A stretch of DNA of 64,000 bases from Procambarus clarkii (lineage: Eukaryota; Arthropoda; Malacostraca; Decapoda; Cambaridae): the NCBI RefSeq assembly GCF_040958095.1, contig NC_091172.1, positions 25,142,562-25,206,561 of the forward strand. The letters run 5' to 3'. The translations under genes were made by a program, and so were the position numbers. The notes below the pieces were generated by a model that saw nothing but the letters and a program-made list of their open reading frames with translations, was not told the origin of the DNA and did no database searches. Shown in pieces: positions 1 through 10,254 of this stretch. The stretch's first letter is position 1. Each line of letters opens with the position of its first letter.

Positions 1-140
1 TCACAGTGACGGCCCGGGGCTGACAGTCCCCCCACACCACCACAGTGACGGCCCGGGGCTGACAGTCCTCCCACACCACCACAGTGACGGCCCGGGGCTG
101 ACAGTCCCCCCACACCACCATAGTGACGGCCTGGGCCTGC
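1..140. repeat. 39-bp minisatellite, about 3.5 copies
   Basis: A GC-rich unit of about 39 bp, with the core cagtgacggcccggggctga, is repeated three times plus a diverged partial copy. It runs off the left edge, so the full array length is unknown. Confidence 0.9.
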
Positions 141-201
141 TGCTGCTGCTGGCCTGATAGTTCCCTCGTGTCTAATGCTGCATCAATCATCGGCTTCTCG
201 T

Positions 202-306
<105 letters not shown>

Positions 307-589
307 CCCCAGAATGCGGCTCACAACATTCAACAAACTGGTATGATACAATAGCGAGAGAGATAGAGAGAGAAAAACAGCGAGAATGAGCGTCAGAGAG
401 AGAATAAAATGTTTAGGGGTGGATGGAGAGGGAGAGAAAAAGAGAGATAGTAGGGGGGGGAAGGAAGATAGGTGGAAAGAGAGGGGGAGGGAGAATGAGA
501 GTGAGACAGGCAGTAACGGGAAATAAACAGAAAGAGAAAGACAGGAAAACACCCAGAGACAGAGGAAGATAAGGATCGAGGAAGATAGC

Positions 590-1410
590 ATGAGGCTACA
601 AGATGACCTGGACAGACTGAAGGAATGGTCCAACAAATGGCTACTCGGGCTTGACTCAAGTAAATGTAAAGTAATGAAGCCAGGTGGAGGGAGTAAGAGA
701 CCAGACACAAGGTATCAAGTGGGAGACAAAGTCCTCAATGAAACGGACAGAGAGAGAAGGACCTGAGGGTTGATATAACACCGAACCTATCCCCTGAAGC
801 CCACATAAAAAGGAAATCACCCGCGGTGTATGCAAGGCTGGCTAACATCAGAACTGCCTTTAGAAATGTGTGTAAGGAATCATTTAGAACCTTGTATTCC
901 ACATATGTCAGACCAATCCAGGAATATGCGGCTCCAGCATGGAGTCCATACATAAGACGAAGTTGCAGAAGGTTCAAAGGTTCACTAGACTAGTTCCAGA
1001 ACTACTAGGTATGAGTAACGAGGAAAGGCTGCGTGAACTGTCACTCACATCGCTGGAAGAAAGAAGAGTTAGGGAAGACATGACTACCACATACAAAGTT
1101 CTCAGGAGCACTGACAGGGGTTGATAAAGACATATTTAACACGGGTGGTACACGAACAAGGGGACACAGGTGGAAACTGAGTACCCAAATGAGGCACAGA
1201 GACGTTAGCAAGAATTGTTATAGTGACATAGTTAATAAATAGAATGCATTAGGTAGTGATGTGGTGGAAGCTAACTCCATACACAGTTTCAAATGTAGAT
1301 ATAATAGAGTCTAGTAGGCTCAGGAACCTGTACACCAGTTGATTGACAGTTGAGAGGCGGGACCGAATAGCCAAAGTTCAATCCCCGCAATCACAATTAG
1401 GCGAGTACAG
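590..1410 (+). mobile_element. LINE (non-LTR retrotransposon) 3' part, family A, decayed
   Basis: Plus-strand reading with frame breaks gives the typical post-catalytic end of a LINE reverse transcriptase: DDLDRLKEWSNKWLLGLDSS, then TAFRNVCKESFRTLYSTYVR, EERLRELSLTSLEERRVRED and finally TNSIHSFKCRYN-like residues. The 3' tail ends in a CCCGCAAnCACAAnTAGGnGAGTA motif shared with copies at 24095, 46350 and, on the minus strand, 10690 and 46940. Frameshifts and stops show it is dead. Confidence 0.85.
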
Positions 1411-1867
1411 ACAGAAAGACAGATCCGAGGTGCTCGGATGGACCCGGGTACCGCCGGGCATCCCACCTAGTACTGTACGTTGCTCTACCACAGAAAACAA
1501 AAACAAAAAACTTACGAATGTTGTCCTAAATAACACAAGCGACAATTCACATTCGCCGGCAGCAACAGGACTCGCGCTGCCTGACGTATAATATGGACGT
1601 TACTGGCAATCTGGCTATGATGGCCGCCCTGGTGTACTGCCCTCATGCTTACCAAGCGGGCTGAGGGCGGCCCTCTGCCTGCTCTTATGCTGATTTTTGC
1701 TTGTCTGTGTGTAGGTGGCTAGTGTATGACTCTTGCTGTTGTGTTACTGTATCTCTGTACGCTGTATCCTTGTCCATTATGTATTCCACCTGTAGTCCAA
1801 TCTACCGTAGCAAAAAGTCCTAAATAACAAGACAGTCCCAGCATAAATTTTCCTGTTTGATAAGCTG
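1411..1867. other. No recognisable feature
   Basis: Unique-looking sequence between a LINE end and the foldback element. A short open frame crosses its start but has no family resemblance I can see. Confidence 0.5.
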
Positions 1868-1970
1868 TTCACTTGAGACAGTTAAGCAAGTCCCAGCTGT
1901 GTCTGGGTACAAGTGACAGGATGAACAACCCAGCGGGTTTTCTTCCTGTTGGGGAGTGTTGTACATGCTG

Positions 1971-2168
1971 CTATGGCGGTGTGTCCACTCACAAGATGAG
2001 TGGCGCTGCCCAATACTGTCACTATGGCGGTGTGTCCACTCACAGGATGAGTGGCGCTGCCCAATACTGTCACTATGGCGGTGTGTCCACTCACAGGATG
2101 AGTGGCGCTGCCCAATACTGTCACTATGGCGGTGTGTTCACTCACAAGATGAGTGGCGCTCCCCAATA
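1971..2168 (+). repeat. 51-bp tandem repeat, left arm of foldback element
   Basis: Four units with core ctatggcggtgtgtccactc and gagtggcgctgcccaatact. Units differ by single substitutions such as acaagatgag versus acaggatgag. Confidence 0.95.
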
Positions 2169-2277
2169 AACTCGCCCCTCGGGGCAAAATTACATATTAT
2201 AATACAAATTATTATTAAACAGATGTTTAAGACAAAAGGCGAATTAGTTTTATTCATTTTGCCCCGAAGGGCGAGTT

Positions 2278-2990
2278 TATTGGGCAGCGTCACTCATCCT
2301 GTGAGTGGACACACCGCCATAGTGACAGTATTGGGCAGCGCCACTCATCTTGTGAGTGAACACACCGCCATAGTGACAGTATTGGGCAGCGTCACTCATC
2401 TTGTGAGTGAACACACCGCCATAGTGACAGTATTGGGCAGCGCCACTCATCTTGTGAGTGGACACACCGCCATAGTGACAGTATTGGGCAGCGCCACTCA
2501 TCCTGTGAGTGGACACACCGCCATAGTGACAGTATTGGGCAGCGCCACTCATCCTGTGAGTGGACACACCGCCATAGTGACAGTATTGGGCAGCGTCACT
2601 CATCTTGTGAGTGAACACACCGCCATAGTGACAGTATTGGGCAGCGCCACTCATCTTGTGAGTGGACACACCGCCATAGTGACAGTATTGGGCAGCGCCA
2701 CTCATCTTGTGAGTGGACACACCGCCATAGTGACAGTATTGGGCAGCGCCACTCATCCTGTGAGTGGACACACCGCCATAGTGACAGTATTGGGCAGCGT
2801 CACTCATCCTGTGAGTGGACACACCGCCATAGTGACAGTATTGGGCAGCGTCACTCATCCTGTGAGTGGACACACCGCCATAGTGACAGTATTGGGCAGC
2901 GTCACTCATCCTGTGAGTGGACACACCGCCAGTGACAGTATTGGGCAGCGTCACTCATCCTGTGAGTGGACACTCCGCCATAGCAGCATG
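2278..2990 (-). repeat. 51-bp tandem repeat, right arm of foldback element
   Basis: About 14 units of the same repeat in inverted orientation. One unit near 2930 has lost two bases (caccgccagtgacag). The arms are very unequal in copy number. Confidence 0.95.
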
Positions 2991-3141
2991 TACAACACGC
3001 TGGGTTGTACATGCCCAAGTACATTTGGTACATTTTCCCAGGTACATTTTCTTCCTAGAATAGGAAAAAACCCCGCTGGGTTGTTCATCTTGTCACTTGT
3101 ACCCAGACACAGCTGGGACTTGCCTAACTGTCTCAAGTGAA

Positions 3142-3807
3142 GAAGAGAATGTTAGATAAAGATAATAATAATATCTATTATTACAATAATAATAATAATT
3201 ATTATTATTATTAAAGGAATCACTGAAGCCGTCGGTCACAACAAAAGGCAGCAGCGGCGAAAGAAACAGAAAACGGATCATATTATGGCAAACTAACTTA
3301 TTTCCCACTCACGGTTATCGCGGATCTAATACCACAAAGCTTAGTCTTGACACAAGCTCTCTAACCATCTATATGGGTTTGAGGCGCCGCTTATACTTAC
3401 ATGCTACTGTGTTAATAAAGCAACTGTCTGTGGTTGTGTCGCAACACAAACGGTCTAGCTAAAGACCAACCAACCTTCGGAGGGTTATTAAATTCAACTC
3501 GATAACTTACTGACCAGCCAATTAGTATACTTTAGCCCTCAACATAATACTGAATGGAAGTAAACTTTCAATATACATATACACTGAAAAATGTAGCACA
3601 TCCCTTGACGTATATACCCATTGTATGCCTAAATAAAAGAACACAAATTCAATCTTCCAGCAAATAGCCTACATAAAACATATGTTTGGACTACATTTCA
3701 GTACTTTTGTTTTTTGTGTTGTTTTAACATTCGCCTCCTTACATTAAAAAAGTATTAAATGTATAATGATCCGGCTATGTGAGCGCCAACCAGGAGAGGG
3801 TACTTAC
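3142..3807. other. AT-rich spacer with ATT/AAT repeats
   Basis: Contains a short (AAT)n/(ATT)n stretch at about 3162-3215 and otherwise no feature that I recognise. It lies downstream of CNRIP1 exon 2, so it is intronic for that gene. Confidence 0.5.
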
Positions 3808-3905
3808 GTCATGGTCTGAGTGGGCTTGAAGGAGAAGTCGACCCTATACGGGGTGTCGACCATCAGTTTGACGGTCCGCTCCTTCTTGAACCTGTTGCCG
3901 TCCAC
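3808..3905 (-). CDS. CNRIP1: CNRIP1-like protein, second coding exon
   Basis: Minus-strand exon bounded by a CTCAG acceptor (3906-3910) and a GTAAGT donor (3802-3807). It encodes VDGNRFKKERTVKLMVDTPY followed by RVDFSFKPTQTM and ends in phase 2. This aligns with the VDGQRF...RTIKLL...KIKPSTLQ segment of cannabinoid receptor-interacting protein 1, a small cytosolic protein that in vertebrates binds the C-terminal tail of the CB1 receptor. The arthropod role is not established by the sequence. It follows exon 1 (26370-26444) in phase 0: the ...VPVFFK end of exon 1 joins VDGNRF, matching VFYKVDGQRF in the vertebrate protein. The remaining exon or exons must lie left of the window; I saw no match in 1-3807. 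A (CA)n tract lies 50 bp from its acceptor. Confidence 0.82.
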
Positions 3906-3954
3906 CTGAGCGAGACAGGAAGGTCAATTAGTGCAGGTGAACCCCCGCACGCAC

Positions 3955-4070
<116 letters not shown>

Positions 4071-4274
4071 CCCAAAGGTCACTCGGTTCATCAAGGTAGA
4101 TCACATTAATTAGCAGGAAGGTGATGAAGAAAGTTGATCAATTCAAATTATTCATTTTAATCAACAGATTTGCTTTAAGCAACAGATCTTCCTGGGTAAG
4201 ATGCGTTAGATGTGACGCCCGTAGGACAGTACTTCCTGACTACCACCATAAATATACTACCCAAAGATGGTGTG

Positions 4275-4330
4275 TATTGCGGGCTATTCATGCCCGTGCC
4301 ATCTCTAGGGCGACTTAATCTTCATCGACC
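4275..4330 (+). repeat. Short dispersed repeat (LINE-tail type)
   Basis: Contains gggctattcatgcccgtgcc and cttaatcttcatcgaccaatc-like sequence. Further copies lie at 35205-35275 (minus), 35444-35500, 44968-45025 and 45126-45180 (plus). Confidence 0.7.
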
Positions 4331-4469
4331 AATCACTGGTGTATAGGGGTCACGTGTGCCTAGTGCCGCGAGCAGTACGGGAATCGAACCAGCGTCATGG
4401 GTCACCCCCTAGGGACGTGCTCCCGTCACCCAGAAGGTTAGTGTCACAATCTATAACTATGATGTTGTT

Positions 4470-4620
4470 TTAGATTCAGCTACTCGGAACAAAAGTTCCA
4501 AGTAGCACGGGCTATGGTGAGCCCATAGTGGACTTACCTGGCACAGGAGCGAGGCTGTAACTGGTATAACTATGAAGGAGGATATCTGTTTATCCAAGGT
4601 TGGAGACCAGGAGCTTGGAG
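4470..4620 (-). mobile_element. LINE 3' end, family B
   Basis: Minus-strand copy of the tail that reads gctcctgtgccaggtaagtc, then ctcaccatagcccgtgctac and a terminal gctgaatcta. The same tail is at 34200-34320 and 45045-45110. Confidence 0.7.
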
Positions 4621-4965
4621 AAAACCTCACGTAATTTTGCAGGGGAACTGGTCAGGGGTGCGGGATTGACATAGGCCGCTTGGGGGGTTGGCACAATTTA
4701 AGAATGAACAACATGACGGAGTCACATTTTGACCCTCCACAACAATTTTTGGCACTGCCTGCTGTCGACACAAATATTTTGAAAAATATAAAAACAAATT
4801 TGTTTTTTTGTATAGTAATAAACACCATTATGCACGGGTCTCAGGAAAATTAACATAAATTTTCTACTATTCATACTTTGACCATAACAGCATAAAACAA
4901 GTGATCCTCCGACAGCTTCAAAAGGTTTTATCAAGCCCAGCCCCTTTACCAAAGCAAATGGGTAT
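4621..4965. other. No recognisable feature
   Basis: AT-rich intronic sequence without repeat or coding similarity that I recognise. Confidence 0.4.
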
Positions 4966-4969
4966 TATA

Positions 4970-5054
<85 letters not shown>

Positions 5055-5064
5055 TATATATATA
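4966..5064. repeat. (TA)n microsatellite
   Basis: Nearly pure TA over about 100 bp. It directly abuts the Penelope-like terminal sequence starting gtcgtacctagtagccaga, as does the second copy at 5970-5992, so the TA tract is probably part of that element. Confidence 0.95.
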
Positions 5065-5290
5065 TGTCGTACCTAGTAGCCAGAATGCACTTCTCAGCCT
5101 ACTATGCAGGGCCCGATTTGCCTAATAAGCCAAGTTTTCCTGAATTAATATATTTTCTCTAATTTTTTTCTTATGTAATGATAAAGCTATCCATTTCATT
5201 ATGTATGAGGTCAACTTTTTTTATTGGAGTTACAATTAACGTAGATATATGACCGAACCTAACCAACCCTACCTAACCTAACCGAGATTC
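5065..5290 (+). mobile_element. Penelope-like element terminal sequence, copy 1
   Basis: Starts gtcgtacctagtagccagaa after (TA)n and continues through tctcagcctactatgcaggg and aataagccaagttttc. It ends near a run of CCTAA-like repeats (5250-5285). An inverted copy at 5875-5985 lies beside a Penelope-like coding frame, which is why I assign it to that family. No coding sequence remains here. Confidence 0.65.
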
Positions 5291-5796
5291 AAAAATGGCT
5301 GGCGCGGAAGCTTCCTTCCTCCTCACTGATGAATGAGCGTTCTCACAGGAAAATATTGACCCTTACTTCTGAAACGTTGGCCTGGAGTAGTGGTTGATGG
5401 CAGGACCCCGGTCTGGCACAATATTTGATGCGTGGGTGGCAGGATGGCGGCTTATGGCGGTGGCGGTGGCGGCGGTTATGGCTGGAACACGAGGCGATGC
5501 TGGGTACTTGAACTTTTGTTTCCAGAAAAAAAAAATTTCTGGGTCCCACTGCTGCTACCAGTATTCGTTTGCCTTGTTCGGGTAGAAGGTAGACACAGTA
5601 GTCGCTTCTGTATATATTTATTGACTGAGATAGCAAGGTATATATCTGCCTAGCCGAGGTCCTTCTACTCTGAGCCTGTGAGGATAACTCAGGCTGCTGG
5701 GAGCATGCTTGATGCTCCTCTGTCTGGCATGACGTCAGAGGCCTACTTGCCTGTGATTGGTTACATTTCAACTGACAGAATTTTGAGTATAACAAC
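5291..5796. other. Unassigned sequence between two inverted terminal copies
   Basis: About 500 bp with a short (GGCGGT)n-like stretch at 5452-5478. I see no convincing gene; the 150-codon minus-strand frame here has no family resemblance that I recognise. Confidence 0.4.
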
Positions 5797-5877
5797 CTAA
5801 CCTAACCTAACCTATCTTTATAGGTTAGGTTTGGTTAGGTAGCCCAAAAAGTTAGGTTAGGTTAGGTAGGTTAGGTA
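5797..5877. repeat. Inverted telomere-like CCTAA/TTAGG tracts
   Basis: Starts with cctaacctaacctaaccta, then after a short spacer shows ggttaggtttggttaggt and gttaggttaggttaggtagg. TTAGG is the common arthropod telomere repeat. The two orientations meet head to head, so this is an interstitial palindromic tract, not a chromosome end. Confidence 0.85.
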
Positions 5878-6119
5878 GTCGAAAAACAATTAATTCATGA
5901 AAACTTGGCTTATTAGGCAAATTGGGCCTTGCATAGTAGGCTGAGAAGTGCGTTCTGGCTACTAGGTACGACATATATATATATATATATATTTTATTAA
6001 ATATGACCGAAAAAGTAAGATTAATAATTCTAACACGAATTTTCTCAATCTTTCGTACATTATGCTTCACTGTTGGAGGTAAATCAAAAATCACTTCTCC
6101 AAAATTCATTTTTATTTCT

Positions 6120-6172
6120 AGTCTGACGCGACACGGGCGCGTTTCGTAAAACTTATTACATTTTCAAAGACT
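6120..6172 (-). ncRNA. Degenerate hammerhead-ribozyme-like motif in Penelope-like element
   Basis: Read on the minus strand: stem I AGTCT (6172-6168) pairs with AGACT (6124-6120). The core begins TTGAAAA where the consensus is CUGANGA. Stem II is GTAA...TTAC with a 6-base loop. GAAA follows, then stem III CGCG/CGCG with loop CCCGTGT, then the cleavage triplet GUC just before AGACT. GAAA, the GUC site and all three helices are present. The core departs at C3 (to U) and G8 (to A), and there is one extra U before stem II. Hammerheads are known from Penelope-like elements, which supports the call, but this copy is probably weak or inactive. Confidence 0.45.
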
Positions 6173-6376
6173 TCACAAATACACAACTGATTAGAACTTG
6201 CGTTTCCCTGATTTTATATCTACATTTGAGTGAGGTGGGAAGGGTGATGTGGCATTACATTTGAGTAAGGTGGGAAGGATGATGTGGCATTAGAGGATAT
6301 TAATAGGGTATTAAAAGTATCAACACAAGACAGAACACGAAACAATGGATATTGAATAGAAGTGTTTGTAGAAAGC

Positions 6377-7327
6377 CTATTGGTCCATATTTCTTGATGC
6401 TTCTATATTGGAGCGGAGTCTTGAGGTGGGTAGAATATAGTTGTGCAATAATTGGCTGTTGATTGCTGGTGTTGACTTCTTGATGTGTAGTGCCTCGCAA
6501 ACGTCGAGCCGCCTGCTATCGCTGTATCTATCGATGATTTCTGTGTTGTTTACTAGGATTTCTCTGGCGATGGTTTGGTTATGGGAAGAGATTATATGTT
6601 CCTTAATGGAGCCCTGTTGTTTATGCATCGTTAAACGCCTAGAAAGAGATGTTGTTGTCTTGCCTATATACTGGTTTTTTTGGAGCTTACAGTCCCCAAG
6701 TGGGCATTTGAAGGCATAGACGACGTTAGTCTCTTTTAAAGCGTTCTGTTTCGTGTCTGGAGAGTTTCTCATGAGTAGGCTGGCCGTTTTTCTGGTTTTA
6801 TAGTAAATCGTCAGTTGTATCCTCTGATTTTTGTCTGTAGGGATAACGTTTCTATTAACAATATCTTTCAGGACCCTTTCCTCTGTTTTATGAGCTGTGG
6901 AAAAGAAGTTCCTGTAAAATAGTCTAATAAGGGGTATAGGTGTTGTATTAGTTGTCTCTTCGGAGGTTGCATGGCTTTTCACTTTCCTTCTTATGATGTC
7001 TTCGATGAAACCATTGGAGAAGCCGTTATTGACTAGAACCTGCCTTACCCTACAGAGTTCTTCGTCGACTTGCTTCCATTCTGAGCTGTGGCTGAGAGCA
7101 CGGTCGACGTATGCGTTAACAACACTCCTCTTGTACCTGTCAGGGCAGTCGCTGTTGGCATTTAGGCACATTCCTATGTTTGTTTCCTTTGTGTAGACTG
7201 CAGTGTGGAAACCTCCGCCCTTTTCCATGACTGTTACATCTAGAAAAGGCAGCTTCCCATCCTTTTCCGTCTCGTAAGTGAAACGCAGCACGGAACTCTG
7301 CTCAAATGCCTCCTTCAGCTCCTGCAA
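6377..7327 (-). CDS. Penelope-like reverse transcriptase C-terminus with GIY-YIG endonuclease
   Basis: A 316-codon open frame with no internal stop. The N-terminal third has the RT thumb/linker signature of Penelope-like elements: FTYETEKDGKLPFLDVTV, then KETNIGMCLNANSDCPDRYK. The C-terminal part has the endonuclease: VYAFKCPLGDC, then QYIGKTTTSLSRRLTMHKQQ, matching the YIG-x(n)-L-x-R-R-L-x-x-H pattern of GIY-YIG nucleases that nick the target before reverse transcription. The palm motifs (LPKTHK, FTNVPL, YxDD) lie upstream and are absent, so this is a partial protein; the first methionine is probably not the native start. It sits in the CNRIP1-like intron on the same strand as that gene. Confidence 0.85.
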   Translation of the reverse strand: MQELKEAFEQSSVLRFTYETEKDGKLPFLDVTVMEKGGGFHTAVYTKETNIGMCLNANSDCPDRYKRSVVNAYVDRALSHSSEWKQVDEELCRVRQVLVNNGFSNGFIEDIIRRKVKSHATSEETTNTTPIPLIRLFYRNFFSTAHKTEERVLKDIVNRNVIPTDKNQRIQLTIYYKTRKTASLLMRNSPDTKQNALKETNVVYAFKCPLGDCKLQKNQYIGKTTTSLSRRLTMHKQQGSIKEHIISSHNQTIAREILVNNTEIIDRYSDSRRLDVCEALHIKKSTPAINSQLLHNYILPTSRLRSNIEASRNMDQ

Positions 7328-7365
7328 TAAAATATGTCTACAGGAAAGACTGCTACCAAAATATA

Positions 7366-7368
<3 letters not shown>

Positions 7369-7420
<52 letters not shown>
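7369..7420. repeat. (TA)n microsatellite
   Basis: About 50 bp of TA repeats at the 5' border (minus strand) of the Penelope-like copy. Confidence 0.95.
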
Positions 7421-7424
<4 letters not shown>

Positions 7425-7862
7425 CACTGTTCCCTCTTGAATTTTGGTGACCCCCAACCAGCCTATGACCATCCCGTACCCCAGACCACCTCCCCCCCCC
7501 CCCCTGCAAAAGTTGGGTGAAGCTAACCCAAAGCATTTAGCAGCTGGACTTCAACCTTGGACAGACTACGGTGGATATAGACGATTAGTACAAAATACTA
7601 CTATCTAATTGCTAAGTACGTCAATGTTTGAACATTGGTGCCCACAGATACAAAAAAGGTACTACTATCTTAACAGGAGGATGGGTTGTTATATGAGGTA
7701 AGACGGGCGAGTTATTTGGGGGTAGAGGAGGTGGAGTGTAGCGGACCCACTGTGTACCAGATACACTCACCGTCCCCCATAAACACACTCACACGTTTAA
7801 CTCTCCGCCAAACACCGGGACGGGTATTTACTCAACACGGGTTGGTCTGAGGTACACACAGA
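7421..7862. other. No recognisable feature
   Basis: Unique-looking intronic sequence with a C-rich homopolymer (7491-7504). Confidence 0.4.
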
Positions 7863-7868
7863 CTAAAC

Positions 7869-7985
7869 ATGTTCACTCATGCACTCAACATGTTCACCCA
7901 TGCACTCAACATGTTCACTCATGCACTCAACATGTTCACTCATGCACTCAACATGTTCACTCATGCACTCAACATGTTCACTCGT
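7869..7985 (+). repeat. 21-bp minisatellite, about 5.5 copies
   Basis: Unit core atgttcactcatgcactcaa. The following 120 bp (to about 8120) are looser CACACTTACTCACCG-type degenerate repeats. Confidence 0.93.
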
Positions 7986-8126
7986 ACCCCGAACATAACT
8001 CATCGAGCTGTATACTCACAGTTACTCACCGAGCTCCGTACACACACTTACTCACCGTGCCATATACACATTGTAACTCACCGTACTGTTACACACACTT
8101 ACCGTGCTGTATACACATAGTTACAT

Positions 8127-8250
8127 TCACCAAGCTGCAGAGTTGGTCCAAGAAATGGCTGCTTGAGTTCAACACAAACAAATATAACGTGATGGAGATG
8201 GGAACTGCTGCCAGGAAACCAATGGAGGGAAACTACCTCCCTGTAACGAC
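8127..8250 (+). mobile_element. LINE family A fragment
   Basis: Translates to KLQSWSKKWLLEFNTNKYNV followed by MEMGTAARKP. This is the same segment as DDLDRLKEWSNKWLLGLDSS in the copy at 590 and is typical of LINE RT sequence downstream of the catalytic motif. Confidence 0.75.
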
Positions 8251-8540
8251 TGGAGAATACACCAATTCAATTTCTTTCTTTATTATGCACCCCATACCCA
8301 TCCCGTGGGCGGTGGTGTAAAGGATTACAGAGGCACATAATCGGTTCAGGAACTGAACCCTCTAGTTCGTTTAGCTAAGCAAATAACAATCTTTTGACGC
8401 TAGTTACAAAATTATTAATGTTATATATACATGTACACACTCTCATACATACATGTACATATATATATACGTATACATATATACATCCATTCCCAGGTGT
8501 ATATGTATATAACACTAAGCCTAACTCTGGAGACGCATAC

Positions 8541-8629
8541 ACAATAGTACAACACCAGCAGCATACTCAACACCAGCAGCATACTCAACACCAGCAGCAT
8601 ACTCAACACCAGCAGCATACTCAACACCA
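8541..8629 (+). repeat. 18-bp minisatellite, about 5 copies
   Basis: Unit caacaccagcagcatact repeated in tandem. The preceding 8400-8520 is TATACA-rich low-complexity sequence. Confidence 0.93.
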
Positions 8630-8721
8630 GAAAGTCATAACATCATACAGGAGTCTATATAAGGAGGCATTTGTATCACTAGACCTCACTCATGAGGTTA
8701 AGTCATAGAGTATGCCGCCCC

Positions 8722-9000
8722 GGGGGCCTGATAGCTGAGTGGACAGCGCTTCGGATTCGTAGTCCTGAAATTCCGGGTTCGATCCCCGGTGGAGGCGGAA
8801 ATAAATGGGCAGACTTCCTTTCAGCCTGATGCCCCTGTTACCTAGCAGTAAATAGGTACCTGGGAGTTAGACAGCTGCTACGGGCTGCTTCCTGGGGGGG
8901 TGTAACAAAAAGAAGGCTTGGACGAGGACTGGACCGCGGGGACGCTAAGCCCCGAAATCATCTCAAGATAACCTCAAGAGATCACAACTCAAGATAACCG
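8722..9000 (+). mobile_element. tRNA-derived SINE, family 1
   Basis: Begins with a tRNA-like head: A-box region tagctgagtggacagcgc, anticodon-like loop ttcgtag and B box ggttcgatccc (8776-8786). The SINE body reads ctgttacctagcagtaaata and ends with ccccgaaatcatctcaagata. Further copies lie at 33857-34115 (plus) and 47035-47225 (minus). The body attached to the tRNA part shows it is a SINE and not a functional tRNA. Confidence 0.88.
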
Positions 9001-9049
9001 GTAACCCCATCATGAATCCCTGATCTAACCAATCACATAAGATGGAGGT

Positions 9050-9400
9050 TTTGCAACGAGGCTCATCCCAGCATTGCGAGGGATGAGTTATGAAGAAAAA
9101 ATGAAACAACTAGACCTGACGACGCTAGAGAAAGGGAAAGTGACTATAAAACACTTATGGAGAGGGAAGGTGAAAGAGTGGACAAAATACAAAGAGGTGG
9201 TCAAAATAAATACCAATAGAATGAGAGGGTATGTATAATAAAGCTTGAGAATTAAATGAATCTTAGAGATATTAGAGGTGTTTTATTTTATTGTAAGAGT
9301 AGTGGGAAAATGTAGTGAGCTAAATGAGCAGGTTGTAGAAGCACACTTAAGTCATAATTTAAAAAGTAGATATCATAGAGGACTATCCAAGAGCTATGGA
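9050..9400 (+). mobile_element. LINE relic, family C
   Basis: Translates in pieces to LRGMSYEEKMKQLDLTTLEK and later VVGKCSELNEQVVEAH-like residues. It resembles the better preserved minus-strand copy at 10255-10680, with many indels. Confidence 0.65.
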
Positions 9401-10254
9401 TCCTGCAAGCACATATAGGCGAGTACGTAGCTATACTCGCCGAGTTGTACTTAACATAGTTACACGGAGTTATATATTTGGTAATATTGACGAAGGTATA
9501 TTATGGGTTGTAGCCTCGTGTTGTGTTGTGGGTAGCCTAGTGGGGCCCGGCCCTCCTGTTCATCATTCCTGCTTTTAAAACTCTGAATGGCGTCAGTTTC
9601 CACTCCTCATCAAACACATTACACTCGCTACTCTTATACTAAAGATCTGCTTATTTACAACCAAAAACATTGATCACAACTGGCGTGAAAGTCTTCTATT
9701 TAAATACTATTGATACAATACTATATACTACTACAAAACTACTATGACTACTTCTGATATTGTTAGTATTGTTATACTATTACTACTAATAATAAAATTA
9801 CCACAACATGCTAAGGTTTTTGTGTAAAATGACAATTATGACACAGGAGTAATCCGGATTTCCACGAACGTAAACAATGTGGGAGAGGGAGATGGTAGCA
9901 GTGAGGCCACAGGTAAACACAGGGATTGTGTTGAGCGGGTACAGGCGACGGGTCCTGTCCCAGGCTCCGCGGGAGGAGGGATGAATGTTTATGGATCTCA
10001 CTATTATTATTTGCTGAAAAGCTGTGTATTTGTCGACTACCAACCTCCCCTTCTGTCCCCCCCCCCTTTTTTTTTACACTGCGTACAGGAGTAAACGCCT
10101 TCTGACTTCTGTTAGCACGAGAGCTTTTCTTTCCCACAACGCACCAGTTTTACTTATAAGTCCCCAATTACTGCAGAGTGAACAGGGGCAAATAGTTATG
10201 GATTAGCTTCCAGTCAATCCTTCCTGAGTTTTGTCACGTGGTGAGTGCGTGCGG
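9401..10254. other. No recognisable feature
   Basis: AT-rich intronic sequence with TACTA-rich patches (9700-9790) and a C/T homopolymer junction (10057-10075). Short frames on both strands show no family resemblance. Confidence 0.4.

Larger units (their letters stand above)
1868..3141. mobile_element. Foldback (FB-like) element with satellite arms, 1.27 kb
   Basis: The two ends are inverted copies starting TTCACTTGAGACAGTTAAGC (left) and, reversed, the same with one mismatch (right, ending at 3141). Inside each arm a 51-bp unit is tandemly repeated: about 4 copies at 1971-2168 and about 14 copies in the opposite orientation at 2278-2990. The centre (2165-2280) carries its own inverted pair, AATAAACTCGCCC and its complement. 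The layout resembles Drosophila FB elements, which have satellite-like inverted arms. No transposase frame is present and I could not define a convincing target duplication. The open frames across it exist only because 51 is a multiple of 3. Confidence 0.85.
5875..7368 (-). mobile_element. Penelope-like retroelement, 5'-truncated
   Basis: Minus-strand unit made of the GIY-YIG-bearing C-terminal frame (6377-7327), a 3' region (6000-6376) and a terminal sequence (5875-5992) ending in gtcgtacctagtagccaga-type sequence and TTAGG tracts. Upstream of the frame (7328-7368) is a short piece containing attagtatattttggtagca, followed by (TA)n. The reverse transcriptase catalytic palm is missing, so the copy is truncated at its 5' end. 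Confidence 0.8.

Noticed and set aside
1956..3140. 394-codon frame over the 51-bp repeats
   Set aside because: Runs through both arms of the foldback element, repeats on both strands; no protein family.
5797..5877. Chromosome end
   Set aside because: TTAGG tracts are short, head to head and flanked by transposon sequence on both sides; they are interstitial.
8722..8800. Functional tRNA gene
   Set aside because: A and B boxes are good but the acceptor arm does not close properly and the same head plus body recurs at two other places, so it is a SINE. The same reasoning applies to 13024 and 22965-23046.
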